NCBI GenBank assembly: GCA_020845775.1
Contig: JADLFC010000095.1
Span: 1-41,355, forward strand
DNA length: 41,355 nucleotides
Source: Deltaproteobacteria bacterium
Lineage (GTDB): Bacteria; Bdellovibrionota_C; UBA2361; SZUA-149; JADLFC01
Direction of reading: 5' to 3'
In this document: piece after piece, positions 14,584-22,772 of the stretch
Layout of the letters: every line of letters begins with the position of its first letter
Numbering within the stretch: position 1 is the stretch's first letter
Position numbers and translations under genes: made by a program
The notes under the pieces: model-generated
Databases searched by the model: none
Told to the model about the DNA's origin: nothing
The model's input: the letters and a program-made list of their open reading frames with translations, nothing else

Positions 14584-15061
14584 AGGTACCTCGTCACTAA
14601 GTATGCGCTCTCTAAGAACTCCAGTCGCCGAACACTATAGACAAGACAAGAACGCTAACACAAAGAAATGATGCTATTTCACCAAAACCCATCTACGATA
14701 ACACTCCCTCTCACGCTGCCACAATAGTACCAACAAATTAACTATCGCAGTATTTAAAAATTAACAGTGAGTGCTGCATAACATGCAAATGTGTAATTCG
14801 TCCAGTACTTATCTTTAGCCTACACAAAAAAAATGCATCCGCTCAATACTTTGCCCACAATCGCCATAACTAATTGATATCCTTAACAATCCATAGCGCT
14901 AAGATAGAGCGCAATGTTTTTCTGAAGTAAATCCAGACTAAGCCCAGATAAGAGAGTGTAAGTTACGTTACTCGCCTTCTTGGGCATGTCGAAAGATGTG
15001 CTCAAACAAACAAAAAACAAAGGCGAGCTAAAGGTTAAGACTCATTAAGGAGAGTAAAATA
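14584..15061 (+). other. 478-base gene-free region with a structured leader
   Basis: Gap between the divergent glycosyltransferase (-) and the first sigma-like gene (+). No convincing ORF, tRNA or repeat copy was seen in 14584-14970. The 3' part holds a strong RNA-like hairpin (14971-15027, listed separately). The ribosome binding site AAGGAG (15047-15052) lies nine bases before the ATG at 15062. Confidence 0.6.
14971..15027 (+). promoter_or_regulatory. GNRA-capped hairpin in the leader of the sigma-like gene
   Basis: An 11-bp helix TTGGGCATGTC (14980-14990) / GATGTGCTCAA (14995-15005), with three G-U pairs, closes a GAAA tetraloop. It is enclosed by an outer stem CTCGCCTT (14971-14978) / AAGGCGAG (15020-15027) with an A-rich internal strand. 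G-U pairs only make sense in RNA of this strand, which fits a transcribed leader. It ends 34 bases before the start codon. I could not match it to a known riboswitch class. Confidence 0.5.
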
Positions 15062-15898
15062 ATGAGCTATTTAGCATACAGCGCGAAAGAATCTTTTGCT
15101 GAACCGACGAGCACACCAAAAGCTTCTACGAGGACGCGCGCCAAGGTTTCCGCTCCCTCCACTGAATATATCAACGATTTAATTCTTACACATAGAGAAA
15201 ATGGCCGCAAACTGGCGCGCAGTCTCTTAAGGCGCTGGCGCGCAAGAATGAATCCACAGGAGGTCGACAGCCTAGTTGACCTAACGCTCTGCGAAACCGC
15301 CAAGAGATTTTCGCTAGAACATGGTGCCTCGTTCATGACTTTCTTTTACTATCATCTTCGAGGTTATCTCGTTCGAGCAATTGCTAGCGCTGTTAACTCT
15401 GGAAGTTTCATTGCTTCATCAGGGGAAGGCGCCAACGGCGAATCGCCAGAACGCCTATCCGTAGGAAAGAATTATTACTATTTCCTCCCCGATGAAATTG
15501 GCTCTGGTTCATACGATAACGAAGGGCCAGAATGCTTGCTAATTAGAAAAGAAAATATAAATTTGTGCAGAAATGCCTGCGCCCAATTAGATTCCTTGGA
15601 ACAAGAGGTCATTGTGCGCTCATTTGAAAAAGAAGAGGCATTGGTAGACATAGCCCGTTCCTTGGGATATAGCAGATGCCACATATCGAGGGTAAAGAAA
15701 CGAGCGCTAGAGAGGCTAACAGCACTATTGGATAAGGAAAGCATACGACCAAAGAGTAAAACCGAAAAATCTAACGGGCTAGCTACGCGCGCAGCTGCCA
15801 CTGTAAGACAAAAAGGCAGTCGTAGAAGTCGCAGAAGTAACATAAGGTCGCGACAATTCATGAGTTCTGTAGAAATGCCTCTCGAAAAACTCGCTTAG
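15062..15898 (+). CDS. Divergent sigma-70-like factor 1
   Basis: The 278-aa product has a sigma region 2-like segment (about 46-108: NGRKLARSLLRRW ... AKRFSLEHGASFMTFFYYHLRGYLVRAIA). A region 4-like helix-turn-helix follows (about 174-223: LDSLEQEVIVRSFEKEEALV, then DIARSLGYSRCHISRVKKRALERL). No region 1 or clear region 3 is visible, as in small alternative sigma factors. The last 50 residues are strongly basic (RQKGSRRSRRSNIRSRQF) and not part of the known fold. It could direct RNA polymerase to a small regulon or act as a sigma-like DNA-binding protein. An AAGGAG site and a structured leader precede it. It is the first gene of a run ending in typA. Confidence 0.7.
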   Translation: MSYLAYSAKESFAEPTSTPKASTRTRAKVSAPSTEYINDLILTHRENGRKLARSLLRRWRARMNPQEVDSLVDLTLCETAKRFSLEHGASFMTFFYYHLRGYLVRAIASAVNSGSFIASSGEGANGESPERLSVGKNYYYFLPDEIGSGSYDNEGPECLLIRKENINLCRNACAQLDSLEQEVIVRSFEKEEALVDIARSLGYSRCHISRVKKRALERLTALLDKESIRPKSKTEKSNGLATRAAATVRQKGSRRSRRSNIRSRQFMSSVEMPLEKLA

Positions 15899-15910
15899 CC
15901 ATGATACAGT

Positions 15911-15947
15911 CTTAGTTGCTGGCGAGTTCGATGCTCGCCAAACTAAG
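15911..15947 (+). repeat. Inverted repeat / hairpin after sigma-like gene 1
   Basis: Arms CTTAGTT-GC-TGGCGAG and CTCGCCA-AACTAAG form 14 pairs with a two-base bulge and loop TTCGATG. It begins 12 bases after the stop at 15898. There is no T-run, so it is not a classic terminator. It could stabilise an mRNA 3' end or belong to a paired structure with the next hairpin. Confidence 0.75.
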
Positions 15948-15958
15948 AATGAGAACAT

Positions 15959-16018
15959 AAACTAACGCCCTTTCTGGCCAACGAAATATTGGTAGTTGGC
16001 TAAAAAGGGCGTTAGTTT
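15959..16018 (+). repeat. Long inverted repeat upstream of sigma-like gene 2
   Basis: 24-base arms (15959-15982 and 15995-16018) match at 22 of 24 positions around a 12-base loop. The core of each arm is AACTAACGCCCTTT or its complement. The element ends 34 bases before the ATG at 16053, and no clear Shine-Dalgarno sequence lies between. It is not related in sequence to the three-hairpin repeats elsewhere in the window. Confidence 0.85.
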
Positions 16019-16052
16019 GCGCTACCACAAAGTTCTGTGTCCATCTTGCATT

Positions 16053-16901
16053 ATGGCTGAAGATAATAGTTACGAAAATTTTCAACAGGGCAGTCAAGAC
16101 CTGATAGATAGACTAATAGCTGAGAACATGGGTTGGGCTACATCTATTGCACGCTCTGTGGCGCGTAGCTGGAATCTAGATTGGCAACTGGATGGCCTCG
16201 ATGGCGGAGCTTATGAGGGATTAATATTTTGCGCTAGGCGTTTTGATCCTACTCTTGGCATACCTTTCCGCGCGTATGCTAGAAAAAGAGTTCATGAGGC
16301 AGCCACCGAAGAAGCTAGGAAGTCAAAGAGTTGGCAGCGAGGCGTCGGCGCTAATACGCAGGCGGATCAAGATGCGCGAGAAATATCTGCGCGATTGTTT
16401 GAGATATTTCCTGAATTGCGAGAAGGTCTCCTACCATCTGGGACTGAGGAAGGCGACGGCGATTCAATGCGGCTTTCGGTCCGACAATTATTGGCAAGTG
16501 CTGGCATGATTGCCACGGCTTGTGAACTAGGACAGGATAATCCAGAACGGGTTTTTGAGTACAAACAAATGCTTCAAGTAATCTCCGAGCTGGATCCAGT
16601 GCACCAAGGAATTATATGGGGCTTGTATTACTGTGGCCAGTCCATGCGCGCCTTGGCAAAAGACTGGAATATAGATGAACTCACAATCATTAGAGAGCAT
16701 AAGGAGTTATTGCATTACGTCCACTCGCGGCTTTCAGATCCGCGCAAAATCATTAAGAAATTAAAAATTCGCCCTGGACTAAGACCTCAAGCTCAACTGA
16801 TGAAGCGCAAAAAGGAAATTTCACCATTTGCGCGCTTTCTAAGCATTAAGATGATTTTTTTCTCATTGGCGTCTATCTTGTCTAGGAATTGCTGGAGTTA
16901 A
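16053..16901 (+). CDS. Divergent sigma-70-like factor 2
   Basis: The 282-aa product again has a sigma region 2 (about 18-95: DLIDRLIAENMGWATSIARS, then ARRFDPTLGIPFRAYARKRV). Its region 4-like segment is weaker (about 173-228: LQVISELDPVHQGIIWGLYY ... MRALAKDWNIDELTIIREHK). The RRFDP...G.PF..YA..R core is typical of sigma-28/SigB-type region 2. The linker (about 95-170) is unlike ordinary region 3, and the C-terminus ends in a hydrophobic stretch (about 261-279). A TTG at 15996 would extend the protein by 19 residues, but it lies inside the long hairpin, so I chose the ATG. Its stop is four bases before the next ORF, whose GGAG site lies inside this gene. Confidence 0.68.
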   Translation: MAEDNSYENFQQGSQDLIDRLIAENMGWATSIARSVARSWNLDWQLDGLDGGAYEGLIFCARRFDPTLGIPFRAYARKRVHEAATEEARKSKSWQRGVGANTQADQDAREISARLFEIFPELREGLLPSGTEEGDGDSMRLSVRQLLASAGMIATACELGQDNPERVFEYKQMLQVISELDPVHQGIIWGLYYCGQSMRALAKDWNIDELTIIREHKELLHYVHSRLSDPRKIIKKLKIRPGLRPQAQLMKRKKEISPFARFLSIKMIFFSLASILSRNCWS

Positions 16902-16905
16902 TTAA

Positions 16906-17244
16906 ATGGTTAACAAAATTGGCGGCCCAAAACGTCCTATCGGTCCTGCGGACACTCCCGTTGAGTCAACTAAGCGAGTTCAGCCGGGCAATATCGGCGA
17001 TGTAGCAAAGGTCAAGGGAGCAGAGAAGAAGGGCAAGACAGAAAAGATTCAAGCTACGGGAATAAGAATTACGCCTCAACAGAAGGAAGAGATATTTCGC
17101 ATGATCGATGAAGAAGCCGACAAGATGTTTGGCCCTGGTGGGTTGCCCTTATCAAAGCGGGAATCCGTTGAGAGTGCTGTTAAAAAAACGATTGCTGCAA
17201 GCATGATTGAAAAGGAAGACGAGGAGAAGTCGAACGACGTATGA
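16906..17244 (+). CDS. Hypothetical protein coupled to typA
   Basis: I do not recognise this 112-aa protein. The N-terminal half (about 1-50) is Pro/Gly/Lys-rich and probably disordered (KIGGPKRPIGPAD). The C-terminal half is charged and helical (QQKEEIFRMIDEEADKMF, then SKRESVESAVKKTIAASMIE). No signal peptide or membrane segment is present. GGAG lies eight bases before the ATG. Its TGA overlaps the typA ATG (ATGA at 17241-17244), so the two are translationally coupled. Small charged proteins behind sigma genes are sometimes anti-sigma factors (FlgM is disordered and similar in size), but I see no FlgM motif, so this is speculation. Confidence 0.65.
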   Translation: MVNKIGGPKRPIGPADTPVESTKRVQPGNIGDVAKVKGAEKKGKTEKIQATGIRITPQQKEEIFRMIDEEADKMFGPGGLPLSKRESVESAVKKTIAASMIEKEDEEKSNDV

Positions 17245-19043
17245 AAAAAAGAGAAGTAAACCACAGCATTCGCAATGTCGCTATCATCGCTCATGTCGAT
17301 CACGGAAAGACTACTTTAGTAGACCAGCTATTAGCACAAAGCGGAACCTTTAACCTGGGCGACAACAAGCGAATAATGGATAGCTTGGATCTAGAGCGCG
17401 AAAGGGGAATTACCATCGCGGCAAAAAACTGCGCTGTTTATTGGAAGGAGGTTAAAATCAACATACTTGACACACCTGGGCATGCCGATTTTGGCGGAGA
17501 AGTCGAGAGAGCTTTGCAAATGGTTGACGGCGCCATATTGCTAGTAGACGCCTCAGAAGGCCCACTACCACAAACGCGCTTTGTGCTAAGAAAGGCACTG
17601 GGATGCAAACTGCCAATCATCGTCGTAATTAACAAAATAGATCGCCAAGACGCACGCTGCCAGGAAGTGTTGAATGAAATATACGATTTATTTATTGACC
17701 TCGATGCATCGGAGGAACAAATTGAATTTCCCGTTCTCTATGCCATTGCGCGTCAGGGCATAGCCAAGAAAAGTTTAGATAGCAGCGCTAGTGACCTATC
17801 GGCGCTGTTTGACGAAATATTGGCCACTATTCCACCTCCATCATACGAGAGCGATGAGCCGTTTAGGATGTTAGTATCTAATATTGGCTATTCGGACTAT
17901 TTAGGAAGGCTTGCAATTGGCAAAGTCGTCAGTGGGGCTATTCGCACTGGGGACTCGCTAGTGTGCATAAAAGAAGGCAACAAGTGCGTTCCCATGAAAC
18001 TTTCTTCAGCACAAGTTTATCATGGGCTTAAGTTTGAAACGCAAAACCTAATTACTGCTGGTGAAATTGCCATACTATCGGGAGCAGAGGATGTGGAGAT
18101 TGGCGATACCATCTGCAATAAGGCCGCGCCGTCCGCGCTAAAGCGAATTAGTGTAGATGAACCGACGATTTCTATGCTTTTTACCATAAATTCTTCGCCG
18201 TTTTCGGGACAGGAAGGAACCTATGTGCAATCCACTAGAATTGCCGAGCGGCTGTTTAAGGAGACTTTGCATAACGTAGCTCTACGCGTAGAGGAAGGCG
18301 AGGCAAGCGAAACTTTTATCGTAAAGGGACGCGGGGAGTTTCAGATGGCCATTCTAATCGAGACGATGAGACGAGAAGGTTTTGAGTTAAGTGTTGGAAG
18401 GCCGAAAATAATTTTTAGAGAAAAGGACGGGCAGACCTTAGAGCCAATTGAGCATCTCTTTATCGATTGCGAGGACGTTTACACCGGCATCATTACTGAA
18501 AAACTTTCGCTGCGAAAGGGAAGAATGATAAATTTGGTAAACCATGGCAGTGGCCGAGTCAGGTTGGAATTTACACTTCCGTCTCGAAGTTTAATTGGAT
18601 ATCGCAGCGAATTTTTGACAGACACAAAAGGAACCGGAATCATGAATTCCATTCTCTCGGGCTATGAGCCATTTCGTGGAGATTTTCCAACGCGGGCAAG
18701 TGGTTCTCTAGTCTCTGATAGGCAGGGCGAGGCCATTCCGTATGCGCTCTTTCACTTGCTGCCAAGAGGAAGGCTTTTTGTTAGACCGGGCGAGCGCGTT
18801 TATGAGGGAATGGTTATCGGCGAGCACAATAGGGATAACGACTTATTTGTAAATCCTTGCAAGACCAAGAAACTTACAAATGTTAGGGCATCGGGAAGAG
18901 ACGACTCAATAACGCTTCCACCGATTCAACCACTCACGCTAGAACAAGCAATCGAGTTCATCAATGACGATGAATGGGTAGAGGTTACTCCTAAAAACAT
19001 CCGCATGCGAAAAATAAAGCGCCCACCAGCCACGCGAGGTTAA
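17241..19043 (+). CDS. typA: Translational GTPase TypA/BipA
   Basis: Ribosome-binding GTPase involved in stress, cold growth and late 50S assembly. G motifs are AHVDHGKTT (17-25), RGITI, DTPGH, and NKID. The family's effector, domain II and C-terminal sequences follow (SLRKGRMINLVNHGSGRVRL; RSLIGYRSEFLTDTKGTGIM; ERVYEGMVIGEHNRDNDL). Length 600 aa is typical. The family G5 SA(x)G motif appears as AIARQG. It overlaps the unknown 112-aa ORF by four bases, so expression follows the sigma-like genes, an unusual context for typA. A 22-base perfect palindrome lies directly after the stop. Confidence 0.96.
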   Translation: MKKREVNHSIRNVAIIAHVDHGKTTLVDQLLAQSGTFNLGDNKRIMDSLDLERERGITIAAKNCAVYWKEVKINILDTPGHADFGGEVERALQMVDGAILLVDASEGPLPQTRFVLRKALGCKLPIIVVINKIDRQDARCQEVLNEIYDLFIDLDASEEQIEFPVLYAIARQGIAKKSLDSSASDLSALFDEILATIPPPSYESDEPFRMLVSNIGYSDYLGRLAIGKVVSGAIRTGDSLVCIKEGNKCVPMKLSSAQVYHGLKFETQNLITAGEIAILSGAEDVEIGDTICNKAAPSALKRISVDEPTISMLFTINSSPFSGQEGTYVQSTRIAERLFKETLHNVALRVEEGEASETFIVKGRGEFQMAILIETMRREGFELSVGRPKIIFREKDGQTLEPIEHLFIDCEDVYTGIITEKLSLRKGRMINLVNHGSGRVRLEFTLPSRSLIGYRSEFLTDTKGTGIMNSILSGYEPFRGDFPTRASGSLVSDRQGEAIPYALFHLLPRGRLFVRPGERVYEGMVIGEHNRDNDLFVNPCKTKKLTNVRASGRDDSITLPPIQPLTLEQAIEFINDDEWVEVTPKNIRMRKIKRPPATRG

Positions 19044-19044
19044 G

Positions 19045-19066
19045 CATTTTTGGCATGCCAAAAATG
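19045..19066 (+). repeat. Perfect 22-base palindrome after typA
   Basis: CATTTTTGGCA is followed at once by its reverse complement TGCCAAAAATG, with no loop base. It starts two bases after the typA stop. It lacks a following T-run. It could be a DNA-binding site for a dimeric protein or a transcript-end hairpin. Confidence 0.7.
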
Positions 19067-19114
19067 GCGTGGTCGAAAAGTGCAGTGAGCACGGGATGGG
19101 CAGTGATTTTCTGC

Positions 19115-19143
19115 TTGACATTTGGGAGCCGATGAAATGTAAA
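19115..19143 (+). promoter_or_regulatory. Candidate sigma-70 promoter for the DUF4019 gene
   Basis: A perfect TTGACA (19115-19120), 17 bases, then TGTAAA (19138-19143, 4 of 6). It lies in the 250-base gap between typA and the ATG at 19294, giving a leader of about 145 bases. Visual match only. Confidence 0.3.
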
Positions 19144-19293
19144 GACCGTTTGCAGAAAGTGTCCTAATGTATCTTTCGTAAAGCGGTATTTCCCATGACA
19201 GATCCAAGAGAATCAACTGTTTTCCTATAACCCCGTTGTGTGATAAGGCTTAGTTATTAAAGCATCGACTACGCAGCGAGAATACAGAATACC

Positions 19294-19722
19294 ATGAAAC
19301 CAAATAAGATTTACTTAACTGCCATCGCATTATTTCTTAGTATCTTTGTAATTGCCTCTTCTACTGCCGCTCAGGGGAATACGGCAAAAGCGGGCTTGGC
19401 TTCCTCGGTATGGCTAGCACAGGTTGATAGTGGCGAGTACGGAGAAAGTTGGAACTCAGCAGCCACTCACTTTAAGAATACAGTAAAAAAAGAGGCTTGG
19501 GTGCAAACTCTTAAATCTTACCGAAAACCTCTAGGTAAAACGATTTCAAGAAAAATTGTTAGCCAGAAACTTACTACCGAACTACCAGCGGCTCCTGATG
19601 GTCAGTACGTGCTTATCGATTACGAAAGCAGCTTTGAAAACAAGAAACAAACCATGGAACGCGTAACTGCCATGCTAGAAAAAGACGGCTCGTGGAAAGT
19701 AGCCGGTTACTTCTTTAAGTGA
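19294..19722 (+). CDS. DUF4019 domain protein, exported
   Basis: The 142-aa product has a signal peptide (about 1-26, IASSTAAQ). One DUF4019 domain follows: ASSVWLAQVDSGEYGESWNS, then FKNTVKKEAWVQTL, RKPLGKTISRKIVS, and a C-terminal GSWKVAGYFFK. This matches the family pattern of WL...D...Y..SW, RxPLG and dGxWkVaGYf. Function is unknown. The family is small, periplasmic and common in proteobacteria. The last eight bases overlap the 3' end of msbA on the other strand. Confidence 0.85.
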   Translation: MKPNKIYLTAIALFLSIFVIASSTAAQGNTAKAGLASSVWLAQVDSGEYGESWNSAATHFKNTVKKEAWVQTLKSYRKPLGKTISRKIVSQKLTTELPAAPDGQYVLIDYESSFENKKQTMERVTAMLEKDGSWKVAGYFFK

Positions 19723-21499
19723 TATTATTATTTCCGCTAAACTCGATATTCCTAAACTGCATGTCATAAAGCTTAGCATATCTCCCTTTCGCGGCTATTA
19801 AATCTTTGTGACAGCCAAATTCGACTAACTCGCCATCGGCAATTACGGCGACCTTATCCGCTTGACGAATAGTAGACAGGCGATGCGCTATCACTAAAAC
19901 AGTCCGCCCCTCCATTAAACGCTCAATAGCCGATTGCACTAATTGTTCAGATTCACTGTCCAATGCCGCAGTAGCCTCATCCAGAATGAGTATTGGCGCA
20001 TCTTTCAACAACGCCCTCGCTATCGCAACTCGCTGGCGCTGCCCACCAGAAAGCATCATGCCCTGCTCGCCAATTATCGTATCGTATCCCTTTGGCAGCT
20101 TTGCAATGAACTCATGAGCATTTGCGTCCCTTGCAGCGGCGTAAACTCTGTCGACATCGGCGCCCAAACAACCATAAGCTATGTTGTTAAATACTGTGTC
20201 GTTAAAAAGAAAAGTATGCTGATCCACCACCGAAACCATCTTGCGGAGCGAAGCGAGTTTTAACTTGCGAATATCCACGCCCGCTATTTTGATAGAACCC
20301 CTAGTTGGGTCATAATAACGCGACAACAAATTAACTAGCGTCGTCTTTCCACCGCCAGACATACCTACTAACGCAAGAGTCTCCCCAGCCTCGACTACAA
20401 AATTCACGCCCCTTAACACCCAATTGCGCTGAACTCCATCGCTACCGCTGCTAACTCCATAGCTAAAATAAACATTCTCATAATCCACCCTAAGAACAGC
20501 ACCTCTAGCCAACTCCTCTGCCTCAGGGCCGTCCTTTATTTCTGGCTCTATGTCTAAAATTTCAAAAATGCGCTCAGCTGCTGCAATTCCAGCCTGCAAC
20601 ATATTATTGACACGGCTTAGTTTTTTTACCGGCTCATACAACAAGAACATAGACGTAATAAATGCAATAAAATCACCTTGGGTTCTCACCCCAGAAATTA
20701 CGCTAAAACCACCATATAAAATGACCCCGGCAATCGCAAAACTAGCTACCGTTTCATTAATGGGCTGTGAAAGAGCTGCGTATTTCTCAGCTGCCTTAAG
20801 CGTCTTTGTGAGCTTTTCGTTCTCAGTCCCAAAGCGCGCTTCCTCATAAGACTGCATACCAAATGACTGCACCACCTTATGCCCAACTATTAATTCTTGC
20901 AGTAGCCCAGTAAGACCACCAAACTCATTTTGACCAGTCTTGCTAAACCTTCGCACCTTCTTGCCTAGACGAATCACTGGAAAAATAGCTAGTGGGAAAC
21001 CTATAAGAGTGACTGCGGCAAGAATGGGATCGAGATATATAGACGCACAAAGAAGCACTAATATCCTAACGCTATCTCTTAAAAGCGAAGCACCAGCATC
21101 AGTCAGAGCCATACGAGCTAACAAAGCGTCATTAGTAACCCGTGAAATTAGTGAACCAGTAGTGTGTTTAGAAAAAAAACTTGGCGACAGTTTCAGCAAA
21201 TGTGAATTAATATCGCTGCGCAAATCCTTGATTATATCTAAACCTACAGCAGTCGCCAGATATTGCTGCAAAAATCCAAAAACACCCCTAGCTACCGAAA
21301 AAGCCACCAACACTAACGCCAAAGACATCAACAATCCTTGCTTCTGTGATGCAAAAATGTCATCGAGTATTGTCTTGATTAGAAAAGGAATCGCACCATC
21401 CGTCGCCCCATATAAAGCCATTGCAAGTAGCGCAAGCAAAAACCGCTTCTTATATGGCAAGAGATACTTTATGAGCCGCCTAAGGACAGGAGAAAACAT
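19715..21499 (-). CDS. msbA: Lipid A export ABC transporter MsbA (permease-ATPase fusion)
   Basis: Homodimeric half-transporter that flips lipid A-core across the inner membrane. The N-terminal part has six hydrophobic helices (about 20-300). The ATPase domain has Walker A GMSGGGKT (379-386), Q-loop VDQHTFLF, signature LSGGQ (483-487), Walker B LILDE (504-508) and switch His539. I chose the ATG at 21499 because AAGAGGG precedes it at good spacing. A GTG at 21520 would add seven residues. At 594 aa it matches MsbA. Position directly after lpxB on the same strand (58-base gap) supports a lipid A role over a general drug exporter. lpxK and kdtA are not in the window. Confidence 0.88.
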   Translation of the reverse strand: MFSPVLRRLIKYLLPYKKRFLLALLAMALYGATDGAIPFLIKTILDDIFASQKQGLLMSLALVLVAFSVARGVFGFLQQYLATAVGLDIIKDLRSDINSHLLKLSPSFFSKHTTGSLISRVTNDALLARMALTDAGASLLRDSVRILVLLCASIYLDPILAAVTLIGFPLAIFPVIRLGKKVRRFSKTGQNEFGGLTGLLQELIVGHKVVQSFGMQSYEEARFGTENEKLTKTLKAAEKYAALSQPINETVASFAIAGVILYGGFSVISGVRTQGDFIAFITSMFLLYEPVKKLSRVNNMLQAGIAAAERIFEILDIEPEIKDGPEAEELARGAVLRVDYENVYFSYGVSSGSDGVQRNWVLRGVNFVVEAGETLALVGMSGGGKTTLVNLLSRYYDPTRGSIKIAGVDIRKLKLASLRKMVSVVDQHTFLFNDTVFNNIAYGCLGADVDRVYAAARDANAHEFIAKLPKGYDTIIGEQGMMLSGGQRQRVAIARALLKDAPILILDEATAALDSESEQLVQSAIERLMEGRTVLVIAHRLSTIRQADKVAVIADGELVEFGCHKDLIAAKGRYAKLYDMQFRNIEFSGNNNIT

Positions 21500-21557
21500 T
21501 TTAACCCTCTTGTTAAACACTACGTCCTTTTTCTCCCTTATAAAACACTTCCAGCCA

Positions 21558-22772
21558 TCAATAGTTACACAGCATTATTTCGCTGCGACTTGTTTCAGGC
21601 ACAGGGCACACCCCCATCATCTCTAGCGCCATGCAGGCTACGCGTCCACGCGCAGTATCCGCACTTCCATAGCGACTAGCTAGCGCTTCCTTAACCTGAA
21701 CCAGATCGGCTTGCATTTTTTCTCTGCGACCAGCATCTCCCAGTAAGCGCTCCATCTCGAGCAATATTCTCTGCGGCGTTACTTCCTCCTGCAGCAATTC
21801 CTCTACTATCTTTCTACCAGCAATTACGTTAGGCATGCCAAAATGCTCTATCCCGCGCACTAACAACTTCGCAACCAAGCAAGTAAAATTAGATAACTTG
21901 TAAACTATTATTAATGGAACTCCGCATATCGCAGCCTGAACAGTTGCCGTTCCAGATGCGACTACCGCCAAATCAGCAGCTTTTAGACATTCCTGGGCAT
22001 GACCACGCAGATAGCGCAGACCCTCTCTTACGCCAGCTATCTCCTTTAAACCAGATGCACTTAATCCAGGTGCAACCGGAATCACAGCCTGAATGCCAGG
22101 TCTGATGACGCGAAGTTTTGAGAACGCCTCAACCATAGGCACCAACAGTCTCTCAACTTCACTCTTTCGACTTCCTGGCAATAGAGCCACAATTGGAAGT
22201 TCAGGATCTAAACCAACAGCCGACGCAAAAACAGCTCTATCGACCTTGTCTGCTGGCAAATCCAAAAAAGGATGTCCAACATAACTTACATCGACGCCAT
22301 GCCCAGCATAAAACTCTTCTTCAAATGGAAAAATTGCGGCGACTTTGTCGACGTATTTTTTTATTATCTTGATTCGCCCCTTTCGCCAGGCCCAGATCTG
22401 CGGGCTGATAAAATATAATACTTTAACCCCTCTACGCTTTAGGACTCGCGCCAAGCGCAAGTTAAAATCAGGGAAATCCAATAAAATCGCCACCTGAGGC
22501 CGATGAGTTTTTATACTGGCAACTAGCGTTTTAAAGGCTCTAAACAACGACGTTAAACCACCCCATAACTCCACCAATCCCATCACACCTGCTGATTTCT
22601 CCGAATCGACAATGGTATCCATTCCCGCGCGGCGGGCATTAGAACCAGCCATTCCATAAACATATATTTCGGGAAAGTAAAATTGTAGTTTCTTCACAAG
22701 CGCAGCAGCATGTTCATCACCTGATGTTTCTCCGGCGACTATCATTATGCATTTTTTATCGAGAGAAGACAT
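21558..22772 (-). CDS. lpxB: Lipid-A-disaccharide synthase
   Basis: GT19 enzyme that joins UDP-2,3-diacylglucosamine and 2,3-diacylglucosamine-1-phosphate to form the lipid A disaccharide backbone at the inner membrane. Clear motifs are IMIVAGETSGDEHAAALV at the N-terminus, ILLDFPDFNLRLA, ISPQIWAWRKGRI, LLPGSRKSEVERL and VASGTATVQAAICGVPLIIV. The preferred start is the ATG at 22772, nine bases after AGGAG; an ATG at 22778 is only three bases from it. 404 aa is a little over the usual 380. The start overlaps the end of the upstream Gfo/Idh gene by 17 bases, so the two are tightly coupled. Confidence 0.96.
   Translation of the reverse strand: MSSLDKKCIMIVAGETSGDEHAAALVKKLQFYFPEIYVYGMAGSNARRAGMDTIVDSEKSAGVMGLVELWGGLTSLFRAFKTLVASIKTHRPQVAILLDFPDFNLRLARVLKRRGVKVLYFISPQIWAWRKGRIKIIKKYVDKVAAIFPFEEEFYAGHGVDVSYVGHPFLDLPADKVDRAVFASAVGLDPELPIVALLPGSRKSEVERLLVPMVEAFSKLRVIRPGIQAVIPVAPGLSASGLKEIAGVREGLRYLRGHAQECLKAADLAVVASGTATVQAAICGVPLIIVYKLSNFTCLVAKLLVRGIEHFGMPNVIAGRKIVEELLQEEVTPQRILLEMERLLGDAGRREKMQADLVQVKEALASRYGSADTARGRVACMALEMMGVCPVPETSRSEIMLCNY

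Noticed and set aside
15996-16052. TTG start extending sigma-like protein 2
   Set aside because: The codon lies in the long hairpin arm and the extra residues do not resemble a sigma factor N-terminus.
20940-21626. 228-codon plus-strand ORF
   Set aside because: It lies antisense to msbA and lpxB, both of which have complete motif sets. Composition looks like a shadow frame.
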